From positions 62,001 to 126,000 of the forward strand of contig NW_027331436.1 of the NCBI RefSeq assembly GCF_022965805.1: DNA of 64,000 nt. Reading direction: 5' to 3'. This document shows, piece by piece, positions 26,301 through 39,400 of the stretch; the first letter of the stretch is position 1; each line of letters begins with the position of its first letter. The notes beneath the pieces are model-generated. The model had not been told where the DNA came from and made no database searches. It was given only the letters and a program-made list of their open reading frames with translations. The stretch comes from Primulina eburnea (Eukaryota; Streptophyta; Magnoliopsida; Lamiales; Gesneriaceae). Made by a program: the position numbers and the translations under genes.

Positions 26301-28713
26301 GAATAGCACGCAAAGTGTTCCAAAAGTTCTATTTACAACTTCAGTTTGGTCCATCTGTTTGAGGATGACAAGTAGTAGATTACAACAATATTGAGCAAAG
26401 TTTAGCCCATAAAGTAATCCAAAAATAGAATCCCTCCCCTTCTTAGTCCTAGGCAACCCCAAAATAAAGTGCATAGAAATGTCAATCCAAGTTCTTTTAA
26501 GAATAGCACGCAAAAGTGTTCCAAAGTTCTATTGACAACTTCAGTTTGTCCATCTGTTTGAGGATGACAAGTAGTAGATTACAACAATATTGAGCAAAGT
26601 TTAGCCCATAAAGTAATCCAAAAATAGAATCCCTCCCCTTCTTAGTCCTAGGCAACCCCAAAATAAAGTGCATAGAAATGTCAATCCAAGTTCTTTTAAG
26701 AATAGCACGCAAAAGTGTTCCCAAAGTTCTATTGACAACTTCAGTTTGTCCATCGTTTGAGGATGACAAGTAGTAGATTACAACAATATTGAGCAAAGTT
26801 TAGCCCATAAAGTAATCCAAAAATAGAATCCCTCCCCTTCTTAGTCCTAGGCAACCCCAAAATAAAGTGCATAGAAATGTCAATCCAAGTTCTTTTAAGA
26901 ATAGCACGCAAAAGTGTTCCAAAGTTCTATTGACAACTTCAGTTTGTCCATCCTGTTTGAGGATGACAAGTAGTAGATTACAACAATATTGAGCAAAGTT
27001 TAGCCCATAAAGTAATCCAAAAATAGAATCCCTCCCCTTCTTAGTCCTAGGCAACCCCAAAATAAAGTCATAGAAATGTCAATCCAAGTTCTTTTTAAGA
27101 ATAGCACGCAAAAGTGTTCCAAAAGTTCTATTGACAACTTCAGTTTGTCCATCTGTTTGAGGATGACAAGTAGTAGATTACAACAATATTGAGCAAAGTT
27201 TAGCCCATAAAGTAATCCAAAAATAGAATCCCTCCCCTTCTTAGTCCTAGGCAACCCCAAAATAAAGTGCATAGAAATGTCAATCCAAGTTCTTTTAAGA
27301 ATAGCACGCAAAAGTGTTCCAAAGTTCTATTTACAACTTCAGTTTGTCCATCCGTTTGAGGATGACAAGTAGTAGATTACAACAATATTGAGCAAAGTTT
27401 AGCCCATAAAGTAATCCAAAAATAGAATCCCTCCCCTTCTTAGTCCTAGGCAACCCCAAAATAAAGTGCATAGAAATGTCAATCCAAGTTCTTTTTAAGA
27501 ATAGCACGCAAAAGTGTTCCCAAAGTTCTATTTACAACTTCAGTTTGTCCATCCGTTGAGGATGACAAGTAGTAGATTACAACAATATGGAGCAAAGTTT
27601 AGCCCATAAAGTAATCCAAAAATAGAATCCCTCCCCTTCTTAGTCCTAGGCAACCCCAAAATAAAGTGCATAGAAATGTCAATCCAAGTTCTTTTAAGAA
27701 TAGCACGCAAAGTGTTCCAAAGTTCTATTTACAACTTCAGTTTGTCCATCTGTTTGAGGATGACAAGTAGTAGATTACAACAATATTGAGCAAAGTTAGC
27801 CCATAAAGTAATCCAAAAATAGAATCCCTCCCCTTCTTAGTCCTAGGCAACCCCAAAATAAAGTGCATAGAAATGTCAATCCAAGTTCTTTTAAGAATAG
27901 CACGCAAAAGTGTTCCAAAGTTCTATTGACAACTTCAGTTTGTCCATCGTTTGAGGATGACAAGTAGTAGATTACAACAATATTGAGCAAAGTTTAGCCC
28001 ATAAAGTAATCCAAAAATAGAATCCCTCCCCTTCTTAGTCCTAGGCAACCCAAAATAAAGTGCATAGAAATGTCAATCCAAGTTCTTTTAAGAATAGCAC
28101 GCAAAAGTGTTCCCAAAGTTCTATTTACAACTTCAGTTTGTCCATCCGTTGAGGATGACAAGTAGTAGATTACAACAATATTGAGCAAAGTTAGCCCATA
28201 AGTAATCCAAAAATAGAATCCCTCCCCTTCTTAGTCCTAGGCAACCCCAAAATAAAGTGCATAGAAATGTCAATCCAAGTTCTTTTTAAGAATAGCACGC
28301 AAAAGTGTTCCCAAAGTTCTATTGACAACTTCAGTTTGTCCATCTGTTTGAGGATGACAAGTAGTAGATTACAACAATATTGAGCAAAGTTTTAGCCCAT
28401 AAAGTAATCCAAAATAGAATCCCTCCCTTCTTAGTCCTAGGCAACCCCAAAATAAAGTCCATAGAATGTCAATCCAAGTTCTTTTAAGAATAGCAACGCA
28501 CAGGTTCCCAAAGTTCTATTTACAACTTCAGTTTGGTCCATCCTTTTGAGGATGACAAGTAGTAGATTACCACAATATTGAGCAGGTTAGCCATATAGTT
28601 ATATTACAACTTCAGTTTTTCCATTTGAGATGCAAGAGTAGATTACAAATATGCAAGTTAGCCATAAAGTAATCCAAAAATAGAATCCCTCCCTTCTTAG
28701 TCCTAGGCACCCC
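26300..28713 (-). repeat. His-type monomers with rising indel damage towards the inversion
   Basis: Units carry CATCTG for CATCCG and TTGACAAC for TTTACAAC variants, plus frequent single-base losses (near 26,312, 26,521, 26,755, 27,069, 27,555, 27,797 and 28,050). From about 28,440 the damage becomes severe. Between 28,580 and 28,670 a partial subunit and its neighbour are reduced to fragments such as CATTTGAGATGCAAGAG. Confidence 0.85.
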
Positions 28714-28730
28714 TATGGACAACCGAAGTT
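28701..28730. other. Inversion joint between two oppositely oriented satellite arms
   Basis: Left of position 28,714 the sequence reads TCCTAGGCACCCC, the complement of the monomer segment GGGGTTGCCTAGGA with one base missing. From 28,714 it reads TATGGACAACCGAAGTTGTC, a slightly damaged sense-strand copy of GATGGACAAACTGAAGTTGTC. The switch is abrupt, with no spacer. Counting the monomer from TTGGGAACAC as base 1, the left arm starts at about base 67 and the right arm at about base 171. The arms are therefore joined out of register and their sense directions diverge. This could be a real inversion, an inverted duplication or an assembly join. Confidence 0.93.
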
Positions 28731-31700
28731 GTCATAGAACTTTGGGACACTTTTGCGTGCTATTCTTAAAAAGAACTTGGATTGACATTTCTATGCACTT
28801 TATTTGGGTTGCCTAGGACTAAGAAGGGGAGGGATTCTATTTTTGGATTACTTATGGGCTAAACTTTGCTCAATATTGTTGTAATCTACTACTTGTCATC
28901 CTCAAACAGATGGACAAACTGAAGTTGTCAATAGAACTTTGGGAACACTTTGCGTGCTATTCTTAAAAAGAACTTGGATTGACATTTCTATGCACTTTAT
29001 TTTGGGGTTGCCTAGGACTAAGAAGGGGAGGGATTCTATTTTTGGATTACTTTATGGGCTAAACTTTGCTCAATATTGTTGTAATCTACTACTTGTCATC
29101 CTCAAACAGATGGACAAACTGAAGTTGTCAATAGAACTTTGGGAACACTTTTGCGTGCTATTCTTAAAAGAACTTGGATTGACATTTCTATGCACTTTAT
29201 TTTGGGGTTGCCTAGGACTAAGAAGGGGAGGATTCTATTTTTGGATTACTTTATGGGCTAAACTTGCTCAATATTGTTGTAATCTACTACTTGTCATCCT
29301 CAAACGGATGGACAAACTGAAGTTGTCAATAGAACTTTGGAACACTTTGCGTGCTATTCTTAAAAGACTTGGATTGACATTTCTATGCACTTTATTTTGG
29401 GGTTGCCTAGGACTAAGAAGGGGAGGGATTCTATTTTGGATTACTTTATGGGCTAAACTTGCTCAATATTGTTGTAATCTACTACTTGTCATCCTCAAAC
29501 AGATGGACAAACTGAAGTTGTCAATAGAACTTTGGGAACACTTTTGCGTGCTATTCTTAAAAGAACTGGATTGACATTTCTATGCACTTTATTTTGGGTT
29601 GCCTAGGACTAAGAAGGGGAGGGATTCTATTTTTGGATACTTTATGGGCTAAACTTTGCTCAATATTGTTGTAATCTACTACTTGTCATCCTCAAACGGA
29701 TGGACAAACTGAAGTTGTCAATAGAACTTTGGGAACACTTTTGCGTGCTATTCTTAAAAAGAACTTGGATTGACATTTCTATGCACTTTATTTTGGGGTT
29801 GCCTAGGACTAAGAAGGGGAGGGATTCTATTTTTGATTACTTTATGGGCTAAACTTTGCTCAATATTGTTGTAATCTACTACTTGTCATCCTCAAACGGA
29901 TGGACAAACTGAAGTTGTCAATAGAACTTTGGGAACACTTTTGCGTGCTATTCTTAAAAGAACTTGGATTGACATTTCTATGCACTTTATTTTGGGGTTG
30001 CCTAGGACTAAGAAGGGGAGGGATTCTATTTTTGGATTACTTTATGGGCTAAACTTTGCTCAATATTGTTGTAATCTACTACTTGTCATCCTCAAACGGA
30101 TGGACAAACTGAAGTTGTCAATAGAACTTTGGAACACTTTTGCGTGCTATTCTTAAAAAGAACTTGGATTGACATTTCTATGCACTTTATTTTGGGTTGC
30201 CTAGGACTAAGAAGGGGAGGGATTCTATTTTTGGATTACTTTATGGGCTAAACTTTGCTCAATATTGTTGTAATCTACTACTTGTCATCCTCAAACGGAT
30301 GGACAAACTGAAGTTGTCAATAGAACTTTGGGAACACTTTTGCGTGCTATTCTTAAAAAGAACTTGGATTGACATTTCTATGCACTTTATTTTGGGTTGC
30401 CTAGGACTAAGAAGGGGAGGGATTCTATTTTTGGATTACTTTATGGGCTAAACTTTGCTCAATATTGTTGTAATCTACTACTTGTCATCCTCAAACGGAT
30501 GGACAAACTGAAGTTGTAAATAGAACTTTGGGAACACTTTTGCGTGCTATTCTTAAAAGAACTTGGATTGACATTTCTATGCACTTTATTTTGGGGTTGC
30601 CTAGGACTAAGAAGGGGAGGGATTCTATTTTTGGATTACTTTATGGGCTAAACTTTGCTCAATATTGTTGTAATCTACTACTTGTCATCCTCAAACGGAT
30701 GGACAAACTGAAGTTGTCAATAGAACTTTGGGAACACTTTTGCGTGCTATTCTTAAAAGAACTTGGATTGACATTTCTATGCACTTTATTTTGGGGTTGC
30801 CTAGGACTAAGAAGGGGAGGGATTCTATTTTTGGATTACTTTATGGGCTAAACTTTGCTCAATATTGTTGTAATCTACTACTTGTCATCCTCAAACGGAT
30901 GGACAAACTGAAGTTGTCAATAGAACTTTGGGAACACTTTTGCGTGCTATTCTTAAAAGAACTTGATTGACATTTCTATGCACTTTATTTTGGGGTGCCT
31001 AGGACTAAGAAGGGGAGGGATTCTATTTTTGGATTACTTTATGGGCTAAACTTTGCTCAATATTGTTGTAATCTACTACTTGTCATCCTCAACAGATGGA
31101 CAAACTGAAGTTGTCAATAGAACTTTGGGAACACTTTTGCGTGCTATTCTTAAAAGAACTTGGATTGACATTTCTATGCACTTTATTTTGGGGTTGCCTA
31201 GGACTAAGAAGGGGAGGGATTCTATTTTTGGATTACTTTATGGGCTAAAACTTTGCTCAATATTGTTGTAATCTACTACTTGTCATCCTCAAACGGATGG
31301 ACAAACTGAAGTTGTAAATAGAACTTTGGGAACACTTTGCGTGCTATTCTTAAAAGAACTTGGATTGACATTTCTATGCACTTTATTTTGGGGTTGCCTA
31401 GGACTAAGAAGGGGAGGGATTCTATTTTTGGATTACTTTATGGGCTAAACTTTGCTCAATATTGTTGTAATCTACTACTTGTCATCCTCAAACGGATGGA
31501 CAAACTGAAGTTGTAAATAGAACTTTGGGAACACTTTTGCGTGCTATTCTTAAAAGAACTTGGATTGACATTTCTATGCACTTTATTTTGGGGTTGCCTA
31601 GGACTAAGAAGGGGAGGGATTCTATTTTTGGATTACTTTATGGGCTAAACTTTGCTCAATATTGTTGTAATCTACTACTTGTCATCCTCAAACGGATGGA

Positions 31701-34250
31701 CAAACTGAAGTTGTCAATAGAACTTTGGGAACACTTTTGCGTGCTATTCTTAAAAGAACTTGGATTGACATTTCTATGCACTTTATTTTGGGGTTGCCTA
31801 GGACTAAGAAGGGGAGGGATTCTATTTTTGGATTACTTTATGGGCTAAACTTGCTCAATATTGTTGTAATCTACTACTTGTCATCCTCAAACGGATGGAC
31901 AAACTGAAGTTGTCAATAGAACTTTGGGAACACTTTTGCGTGCTATTCTTAAAAAGAACTTGGATTGACATTTCTATGCACTTTATTTTGGGGTTGCCTA
32001 GGACTAAGAAGGGGAGGGATTCTATTTTTGGATTACTTTATGGGCTAAACTTTGCTCAATATTGTTGTAATCTACTACTTGTCATCCTCAAACGGATGGA
32101 CAAACTGAAGTTGTCAATAGAACTTTGGGAACACTTTTGCGTGCTATTCTTAAAAGAACTTGGATTGACATTTCTATGGCACTTTATTTTGGGGTTGCCT
32201 AGGACTAAGAAGGGGAGGGATTCTATTTTTGGATTACTTTATGGGCTAAACTTTGCTCAATATTGTTGTAATCTACTACTTGTCATCCTCAAACGGATGG
32301 ACAAACTGAAGTTGTAATAGAACTTTGGGAACACTTTTGCGTGCTATTCTTAAAAGAACTTGGATTGACATTTCTATGCACTTTATTTTGGGGTTGCCTA
32401 GGACTAAGAAGGGGAGGGATTCTATTTTTGGATTACTTTATGGGCTAAACTTTGCTCAATATTGTTGTAATCTACTACTTGTCATCCTCAAACGATGGAC
32501 AAACTGAAGTTGTCAATAGAACTTTGGGAACACTTTTGCGTGCTATTCTTAAAAGAACTTGGATTGACATTTCTATGCACTTTATTTTGGGTTGCCTAGG
32601 ACTAAGAAGGGGAGGGATTCTATTTTGGATTACTTTATGGGCTAAACTTTGCTCAATATGTTGTAATCTACTACTTGTCATCCTCAAACAGATGGACAAA
32701 CTGAAGTTGTCAATAGAACTTTGGGAACACTTTTGCGTGCTATTCTTAAAAGAACTTGGATTGACATTTCTATGCACTTTATTTTGGGTTGCTTAGGACT
32801 AAGAAGGGGAGGGATTCTATTTTTGGATTACTTTATGGGCTAAACTTTGCTCAATATTGTTGTAATCTACTACTTGTCATCCTCAAACAGATGGACAAAC
32901 TGAAGTTGTCAATAGAACTTTGGAACACTTTTGCGTGCTATTCTTAAAAGAACTTGGATTGACATTTCTATGCACTTTATTTTGGGGTTGCCTAGGACTA
33001 AGAAGGGGAGGGATTCTATTTTGGATTACTTTATGGGCTAAACTTTGCTCAATATTGTTGTAATCTACTACTTGTCATCCTCAAACGGATGGACAAACCT
33101 GAAGTTGTCAATAGAACTTTGGGAACACTTTTGCGTGCTATTCTTAAAAGAACTTGGATTGACATTTCTATGGACTTTATTTTGGGGTTGCCTAGGACTA
33201 AGAAGGGGAGGGATTCTATTTTTGGATTACTTTATGGGCTAAACTTTGCTCAATATTGTTGTAATCTACTACTTGTCATCCTCAAACGGATGGACAAACT
33301 GAAGTTGTCAATAGAACTTTGGGAACACTTTTGCGTGCTATTCTTAAAAGAACTTGGATTGACATTTCTATGCACTTTATTTTGGGGTTGCCTAGGACTA
33401 AGAAGGGGAGGGATTCTATTTTTGGATTACTTTATGGGCTAAACTTTGCTCAATATTGTTGTAATCTACTACTTGTCATCCTCAAACAGGATGGACAAAC
33501 TGAAGTTGTCAATAGAACTTTGGGAACACTTTTGCGTGCTATTCTTAAAAAGAACTTGGATTGACATTTCTATGCACTTTATTTTGGGGTTGCCTAGGAC
33601 TAAGAAGGGGAGGGATTCTATTTTTGGATTACTTTATGGGCTAAACTTTGCTCAATATTGTTGTAATCTACTACTTGTCATCCTCAAACAGATGGACAAA
33701 CTGAAGTTGTCAATAGAACTTTGGAACACTTTTGCGTGCTATTCTTAAAAGAACTTGGATTGACATTTCTATGCACTTTATTTTGGGGTTGCTAGGACTA
33801 AGAAGGGGAGGGATTCTATTTTTGGATTACTTTATGGGCTAAACTTTGCTCAATATTGTTGTAATCTACTACTTGTCATCCTCAAACGGATGGACAAACT
33901 GAAGTTGTCAATAGAACTTTGGAACACTTTTGCGTGCTATTCTTAAAAAGAACTTGGATTGACATTTCTATGCACTTTATTTTGGGGTTGCCTGACTAAG
34001 AAGGGGAGGGATTCTATTTTTGGATTACTTTATGGGCTAAACTTTGCTCAATATTGTTGTAATCTACTACTTGTCATCCTCAACGATGGACAAACTGAAG
34101 TTGTCATAGAACTTTGGGAACACTTTTGCGTGCTATTCTTAAAAGAACTTGGATTGACATTTCTATGCACTTTATTTGGGGTTGCCTAGGACTAAGAAGG
34201 GGAGGATTCTATTTTTGGATTACTTTATGGGCTAAACTTTGCTCAATATT
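28714..34250 (+). repeat. His-type monomers with scattered indels, right of the inversion
   Basis: About 27 units, nearly all His-type (CTATGCACTTTATT); an Asp-type exception lies near 33,171. Many carry CAAACAGATGG for CAAACGGATGG and GTTGTCAATAG for GTTGTAAATAG, the same variants seen at 26,300-28,700. Single-base losses shift the frame repeatedly. Between 28,939 and 29,574 they happen to leave a 211-codon open frame, which is not a gene. Confidence 0.87.
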
Positions 34251-36490
34251 GTTGTAATCTACTACTTGTCATCCTCAAACGGATGGACAAACTAAAGTTG
34301 TAAATAGAACTTTGAGAACACTTTTGCGTGCTATTTCTTAAAAGAACTTGGATTGACATTTCTATGCACTTTATTCTGGGGTTGCCTTCGGACTAAGAAG
34401 GGGAGGGATTCTATTTTTGGATTTACTTTATGGGCTAAACTTTGCTCAATATTGTTGTAATCTACTATTTGTCATCCTCAAACGGATGGACAAACTGAAG
34501 TTGTCAATGGAACTTATATGGGCTAAACTTTGCTCAATATTGTTGTAATCTAACTTGTCATCCCCAAACGGATTGGACAAACTGAAGTTGTAAATAGAAC
34601 TTTGGGAACACTTGTGCGTGCTATTCTTAAAAGAACTTGGATTGACATTTCTATGGACTTTATTTTGGGGTTGCCTAGGACTAAGAAGGGAGGGATTCTA
34701 TTTTTGCATTACTTTATGGGCTAAACTTTGCTCCATATTGTTGTAATCTACTACTTGTCATCCTCAAACGGATGGACAAACTGAAGTTGTAAATAGAACT
34801 TTGGGAACACTTTTGCGTGCTATTCTTAAAAGAACTTGGACTGACATTTCTATGCACTTTATTTTGGGGTTGCCTAGGACTAAGAAGGTGAGGGATTCTA
34901 TTTTTGGATTACTTTATGGGCTAAACTTTGCTCAATATTGTTGTAATCTACTACTTGTCATCCTCAAACGGATGGACAAACTGAAGTTGTAAATAGAACT
35001 TTGGAACACTTGTGCGTGCTATTCTTAAAAAGAACTTGGATTGACATTTCTATGCACTTTATTTTGGGGTTGCCTAGGACTAAGAAGGGGAGGGATTCTA
35101 TTTTTGGATTACTTTATGGGCTAAACATTGCTCAATATTGTTGTAATCTACTACTTGTCATCCTCAAACGGATGGACAAACTGAAGTTGTCAATAGAACT
35201 TATATGGGCTAAACTTTGCTCAATATTGTTGTAATCTACTACTTGTCATCCCCAAACGGATGGACAAACTGAAGTTGTAAATAGAACTTTGGGAACACTT
35301 TTGCGTGCTATTCTTAAAAAGAACTTGGATTGACATTTCTATGGACTTTATTTTGGGGTTGCCTAGGACTAAGAAGGGGAGGGATTCTATTTTTGGATTA
35401 CTTTATGGGCTAAACTTTGCTCAATATTGTTGTAATCTACTATTTGTCATCCCCAAACGGATGGACAAATTGAAGTTGTAAATAGAACTTTGGGGACACT
35501 TGTGCGTGCTATTCTTAAAAGAACTTGGATTGACATTTCTATGGACTTTATTTTGGGGTTGCCTAGGACTAAGAAGGGGAGGGATTCTATTTTTGGATTA
35601 CTTTATGGGCTAAACTTTGCTCAATATTGTTGTAATCTACTACTTGTCATCCTCAAACGGATGGAAAAACTGAAGTTGTCAAAGAACTTATATGGCCTAA
35701 CCTTTGCTTAATATTGTTGTAATCTGCTACTTGTCATTCTCAAACGGATGGACAAACTGAAGTTGTAAATAGAACTTTGGGAACACTTTTGCGTGCTATT
35801 CTTAAAAAGAACTTGGATTGACATTTCTATGCACTTTATTTTGGGGTTGCCTAGGAATAAGAAGGTGAGGGATTCTATTTTTGGATTACTTTATGGGCTA
35901 AACTTTGCTCAATATTGTTGTAATCTACTACTTGTCATCCCCAAACGGATGGACAAATTGAAGTTGTAAATAGAACTTTGGGGACACTTGTGCGTGCTAT
36001 TCTTAAAAGAACTTGGATTGACATTTCTATGGACTTTATTTTGGGGTTGCCTAGGACTAAGAAGGGGAGGGATTCTATTTTTGGATTACTTTATGGGCTA
36101 AACTTTGCTCAATATTGTTGTAATCTACTACTTGTCATCCTCAAACGGATGGAAAAACTGAAGTTGTCAAAGAACTTATATGGCCTAACCTTTGCTCAAT
36201 ATTGTTGTAATCTGCTACTTGTCATTCTCAAACGGATGGACAAACTGAAGTTTAAATAGAACTTTGGGAACACTTTTGCGTGCTATTCTTAAAAAGAACT
36301 TGGATTGACATTTCTATGGCACTTTATTTTGGGGTTGCCTAGGACTAGAAGGGGAGGGATTTTATTTTTGGATTACTTTATGGGCTAAACTTTGCTCAAT
36401 ATTGTTGTAATCTACTACTTGTCATCCTCAAACGGATGGACAAACTGAAGTTGTAAATAGAACTTTGGGAACACTTTTGCGTGCTATTCT
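34250..36490 (+). repeat. Start of the right-arm higher-order region, with a local 488-bp duplication
   Basis: Mixed units with partial subunits near 34,513, 35,202, 35,690 and 36,178. About 35,440-35,800 recurs at 35,930-36,288 (offset 488): both copies have CCCCAAACGGATGGACAAAT, TTTGGGGACACTTGTGCG and the altered partial subunit CAAAGAACTTATATGGCC. A module with GAACTTTGAGAACAC, TTATTCTGGGG and CAATGGAACTTATATGG appears at about 34,300-34,520 and recurs four times further right. Confidence 0.82.
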
Positions 36491-39400
36491 TAAAAAGAAC
36501 CTTGGATTGACATTTCTATGGACTTTATGTTGGGGTTGCCTAGGACTAAGAAGTGGAGGGATTCTATTTTTGGATTACTTTATGGGCTAAACTTTGCTCA
36601 ATATTGTTGTAATCTACTATTTGTCATCCTCAAACGGATGGACAAACTGAAGTTGTCAATAGAACTTATATGGGCTAAACTTTGCTCAATATTGTTGTAA
36701 TCTACTACTTGTCATCCCCAAACGGATGGACAAACTGAAGTTGTAAATAGAACTTTGGGAACACTTGTGCGTGCTATTCTTAAAAGAACTTGGATTGACA
36801 TTTCTATGGACTTTATTTTGGGGTTGCCTAGGACTAAGAAGGGGAGGGATTCTATTTTTGCATTACTTTATGGGCTAAACTTTGCTCCATATTGTTGTAA
36901 TCTACTACTTGTCATCCTCAAACGGATGGACAAACTGAAGTTGTAAATAGAACTTTGGGAACACTTTTGCGTGCTATTCTTAAAAGAACTTGGCCTGACA
37001 TTTCTGTGGACTTTATTTTGGGGTTGCCTAGGACTAAGAAGGTGAGGGATTCTATTTTTGGATTACTTTATGGGCTAAACTTTGCTCAATATTGTTGTAA
37101 TCTACTACTTGTCATCCTCAAACGGATGGACAAACTGAAGTTGTAAATAGAACTTTGGGAACACTTGTGCGTGCTATTCTTAAAAGAACTTGGATTAACA
37201 TTCTATGCACTTTATTTTGGGTTGCCTAGGACTAAGAAGGGGAGGGATTCTATTTTTGGATTACTTTATGGGCTAAACTTTGCTCAATATTGTTGTAATC
37301 TACTACTTGTCATCCTCAAACAGATGGACAAACTGAAGTTGTCAATAGAACTTTGGGAACACTTTGCGTGCTATTCTTAAAAAGAACTTGGATTGACATT
37401 TCTATGCACTTTATTTTGGGGTTGCCTAGGACAAAGAAGGGGAGGGATTCTATTTTGGATTACTTTATGGGCTAAACTTTGCTCAATATTGTTGTAATCT
37501 ACTACTTGTCATCCTCAAACAGGATGGACAAACTGAAGTTGTCAATAGAACTTTGGGAACACTTTTGCGTGCTATTCTTAAAAGAACTTGGATTGACATT
37601 TCTATGACTTTATTTTGGGGTTGCCTAGGACTAAGAAGGGGAGGGATTCTATTTTTGGATTACTTTATGGGCTAAACTTTGCTCCATATTGTTGTAATCT
37701 ACTACTTGTCATCCTCAAACGGATGGACAAACTGAAGTTGTAAATAGAACTTTGGGAACACTTTTGCGTGCTATTCTTAAAAGAACTTGGACTGACATTT
37801 CTATGCACTTTATTTTGGGGTTGCCTAGGAATAAGAAGGTGAGGGATTCTATTTTTGGATTACTTTATGGGCTAAACTTTGCTCAATATTGTTGTAATCT
37901 ACTACTTGTCATCCTCAACGGATGGACAAACTGAAGTTGTAAATAGAACTTTGGGAACACTTGTGCGTGCTATTCTTAAAAGAACTTGGATTGACATTTC
38001 TATGCACTTTATTTTGGGGTTGCCTAGGACTAAGAAGGGGAGGGATTCTATTTTTGGATTACTTTATGGGCTAAACATTGCTCAATATTGTTGTAATCTA
38101 CTGCTTGTCATCCTCAAACGGATGGACAAACTGAAGGTGTCAATAGAACTTATATGGGCTAAACTTTGCTCAATATTGTTGTAATCTACTACTTGTCATC
38201 CCCAAACGGATGGACAAACTGAAGTTGTAAATAGAACTTTGGGAACACTTTTGCGTGCTATTCTGAAAAAGAACTTGGATTGACATTTCTATGGACTTTA
38301 TTTTGGGGTTGCCTAGGACTAAGAAGGGGAGGGATTCTATTTTTGGATTACTTTATGGGCTAAACATTGCTCAATATTGTTGTAATCTACTACTTGTCAT
38401 CCTCAAACGGATGGACAAACTGAAGTTGTCAATAGAACTTATATGGGCTAAACTTTGCTCAATATTGTTGTAATCTACTACTTGTCATCCCCAAACGGAT
38501 GGACAAATTGAAGTTGTAAATAGAACTTTGGGGACACTTGTGCGTGCTATTCTTAAAAGAACTTGGATTGACATTTCTATGGACTTTATTTTGGGGTTGC
38601 CTAGGACTAAGAAGGGGAGGGATTCTATTTTTGGATTACTTTATGGGCTAAACTTTGCTCAATATTGTTGTAATCTACTACTTGTCATCCTCAAACGGAT
38701 GGACAAATTGAAGTTGTAAATAGAACTTTGGGACACTTGTGCGTGCTATTCTTAAAAGAACTTGGATTGACATTTCTATGGACTTTATTTTGGGGTTGCC
38801 TAGGACTAAGAAGGGGAGGGATTCTATTTTTGGATTACTTTATGGGCTAAACTTTGCTCAATATTGTTGTAATCTACTACTTGTCATCCTCAAACGGATG
38901 GAAAACTGAAGTTGTCAAAGAACTTATATGGCCTAAACCTTTGCTTAATATTGTTGTAATCTGCTACTTGCATTCTCAAACGGATGGACAAACTGAAGTT
39001 GTAAATAGAACTTTGGGAACACTTTGCGTGCTATTCTTAAAAAGAACTTGGATTGACATTTCTATGCACTTATTTTGGGGTTGCCTAGGAATAGAAGGTG
39101 AGGGATTCTATTTTTGGATTACTTTATGGGCTAAACTTTGCTCAATATTGTTGTAATCTACTACTTGTCATCCCCAAACGGATGGACAAATTGAAGTTGT
39201 AAATAGAACTTTGGGGACACTTGTGCGTGCTATTCTTAAAAGAACTTGGATTGACATTTCTATGGACTTTATTTTGGGGTTGCCTAGGACTAAGAAGGGG
39301 AGGGATTCTATTTTTGGATTACTTTATGGGCTAAACTTTGCTCAATATTGTTGTAATCTACTACTTGTCATCCTCAAACGGATGGAAAAAACTGAAGTTG

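Larger units (their letters stand above)
1..28713 (-). repeat. Left arm of the satellite array (monomers on the minus strand)
   Basis: Every monomer here reads in sense on the minus strand; on the plus strand one sees the complement, for example TTAGTCCTAGGCAACCCC and CATCCGTTTGAGGATGACAA. The arm is a mosaic of higher-order blocks (1 to about 12,000), a regular ladder (about 13,156-21,580), a variant-rich noisy zone (22,200-24,730), a homogenised block (24,734-26,300) and damaged units up to the inversion. No orientation change occurs inside the arm. Confidence 0.97.

Noticed and set aside
28714..28940. Divergent promoter or replication origin at the inversion joint
   Set aside because: The joint contains only damaged monomer sequence, with no added AT-rich tract, TATA-like box in context or other motif beyond what each monomer has.
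28939..29574. 211-codon open reading frame, the longest in the window
   Set aside because: It runs across three to four monomers in shifting frames, kept open only by several single-base losses in an indel-rich patch. Its protein is the repeat read in alternating frames, so it is not a gene.
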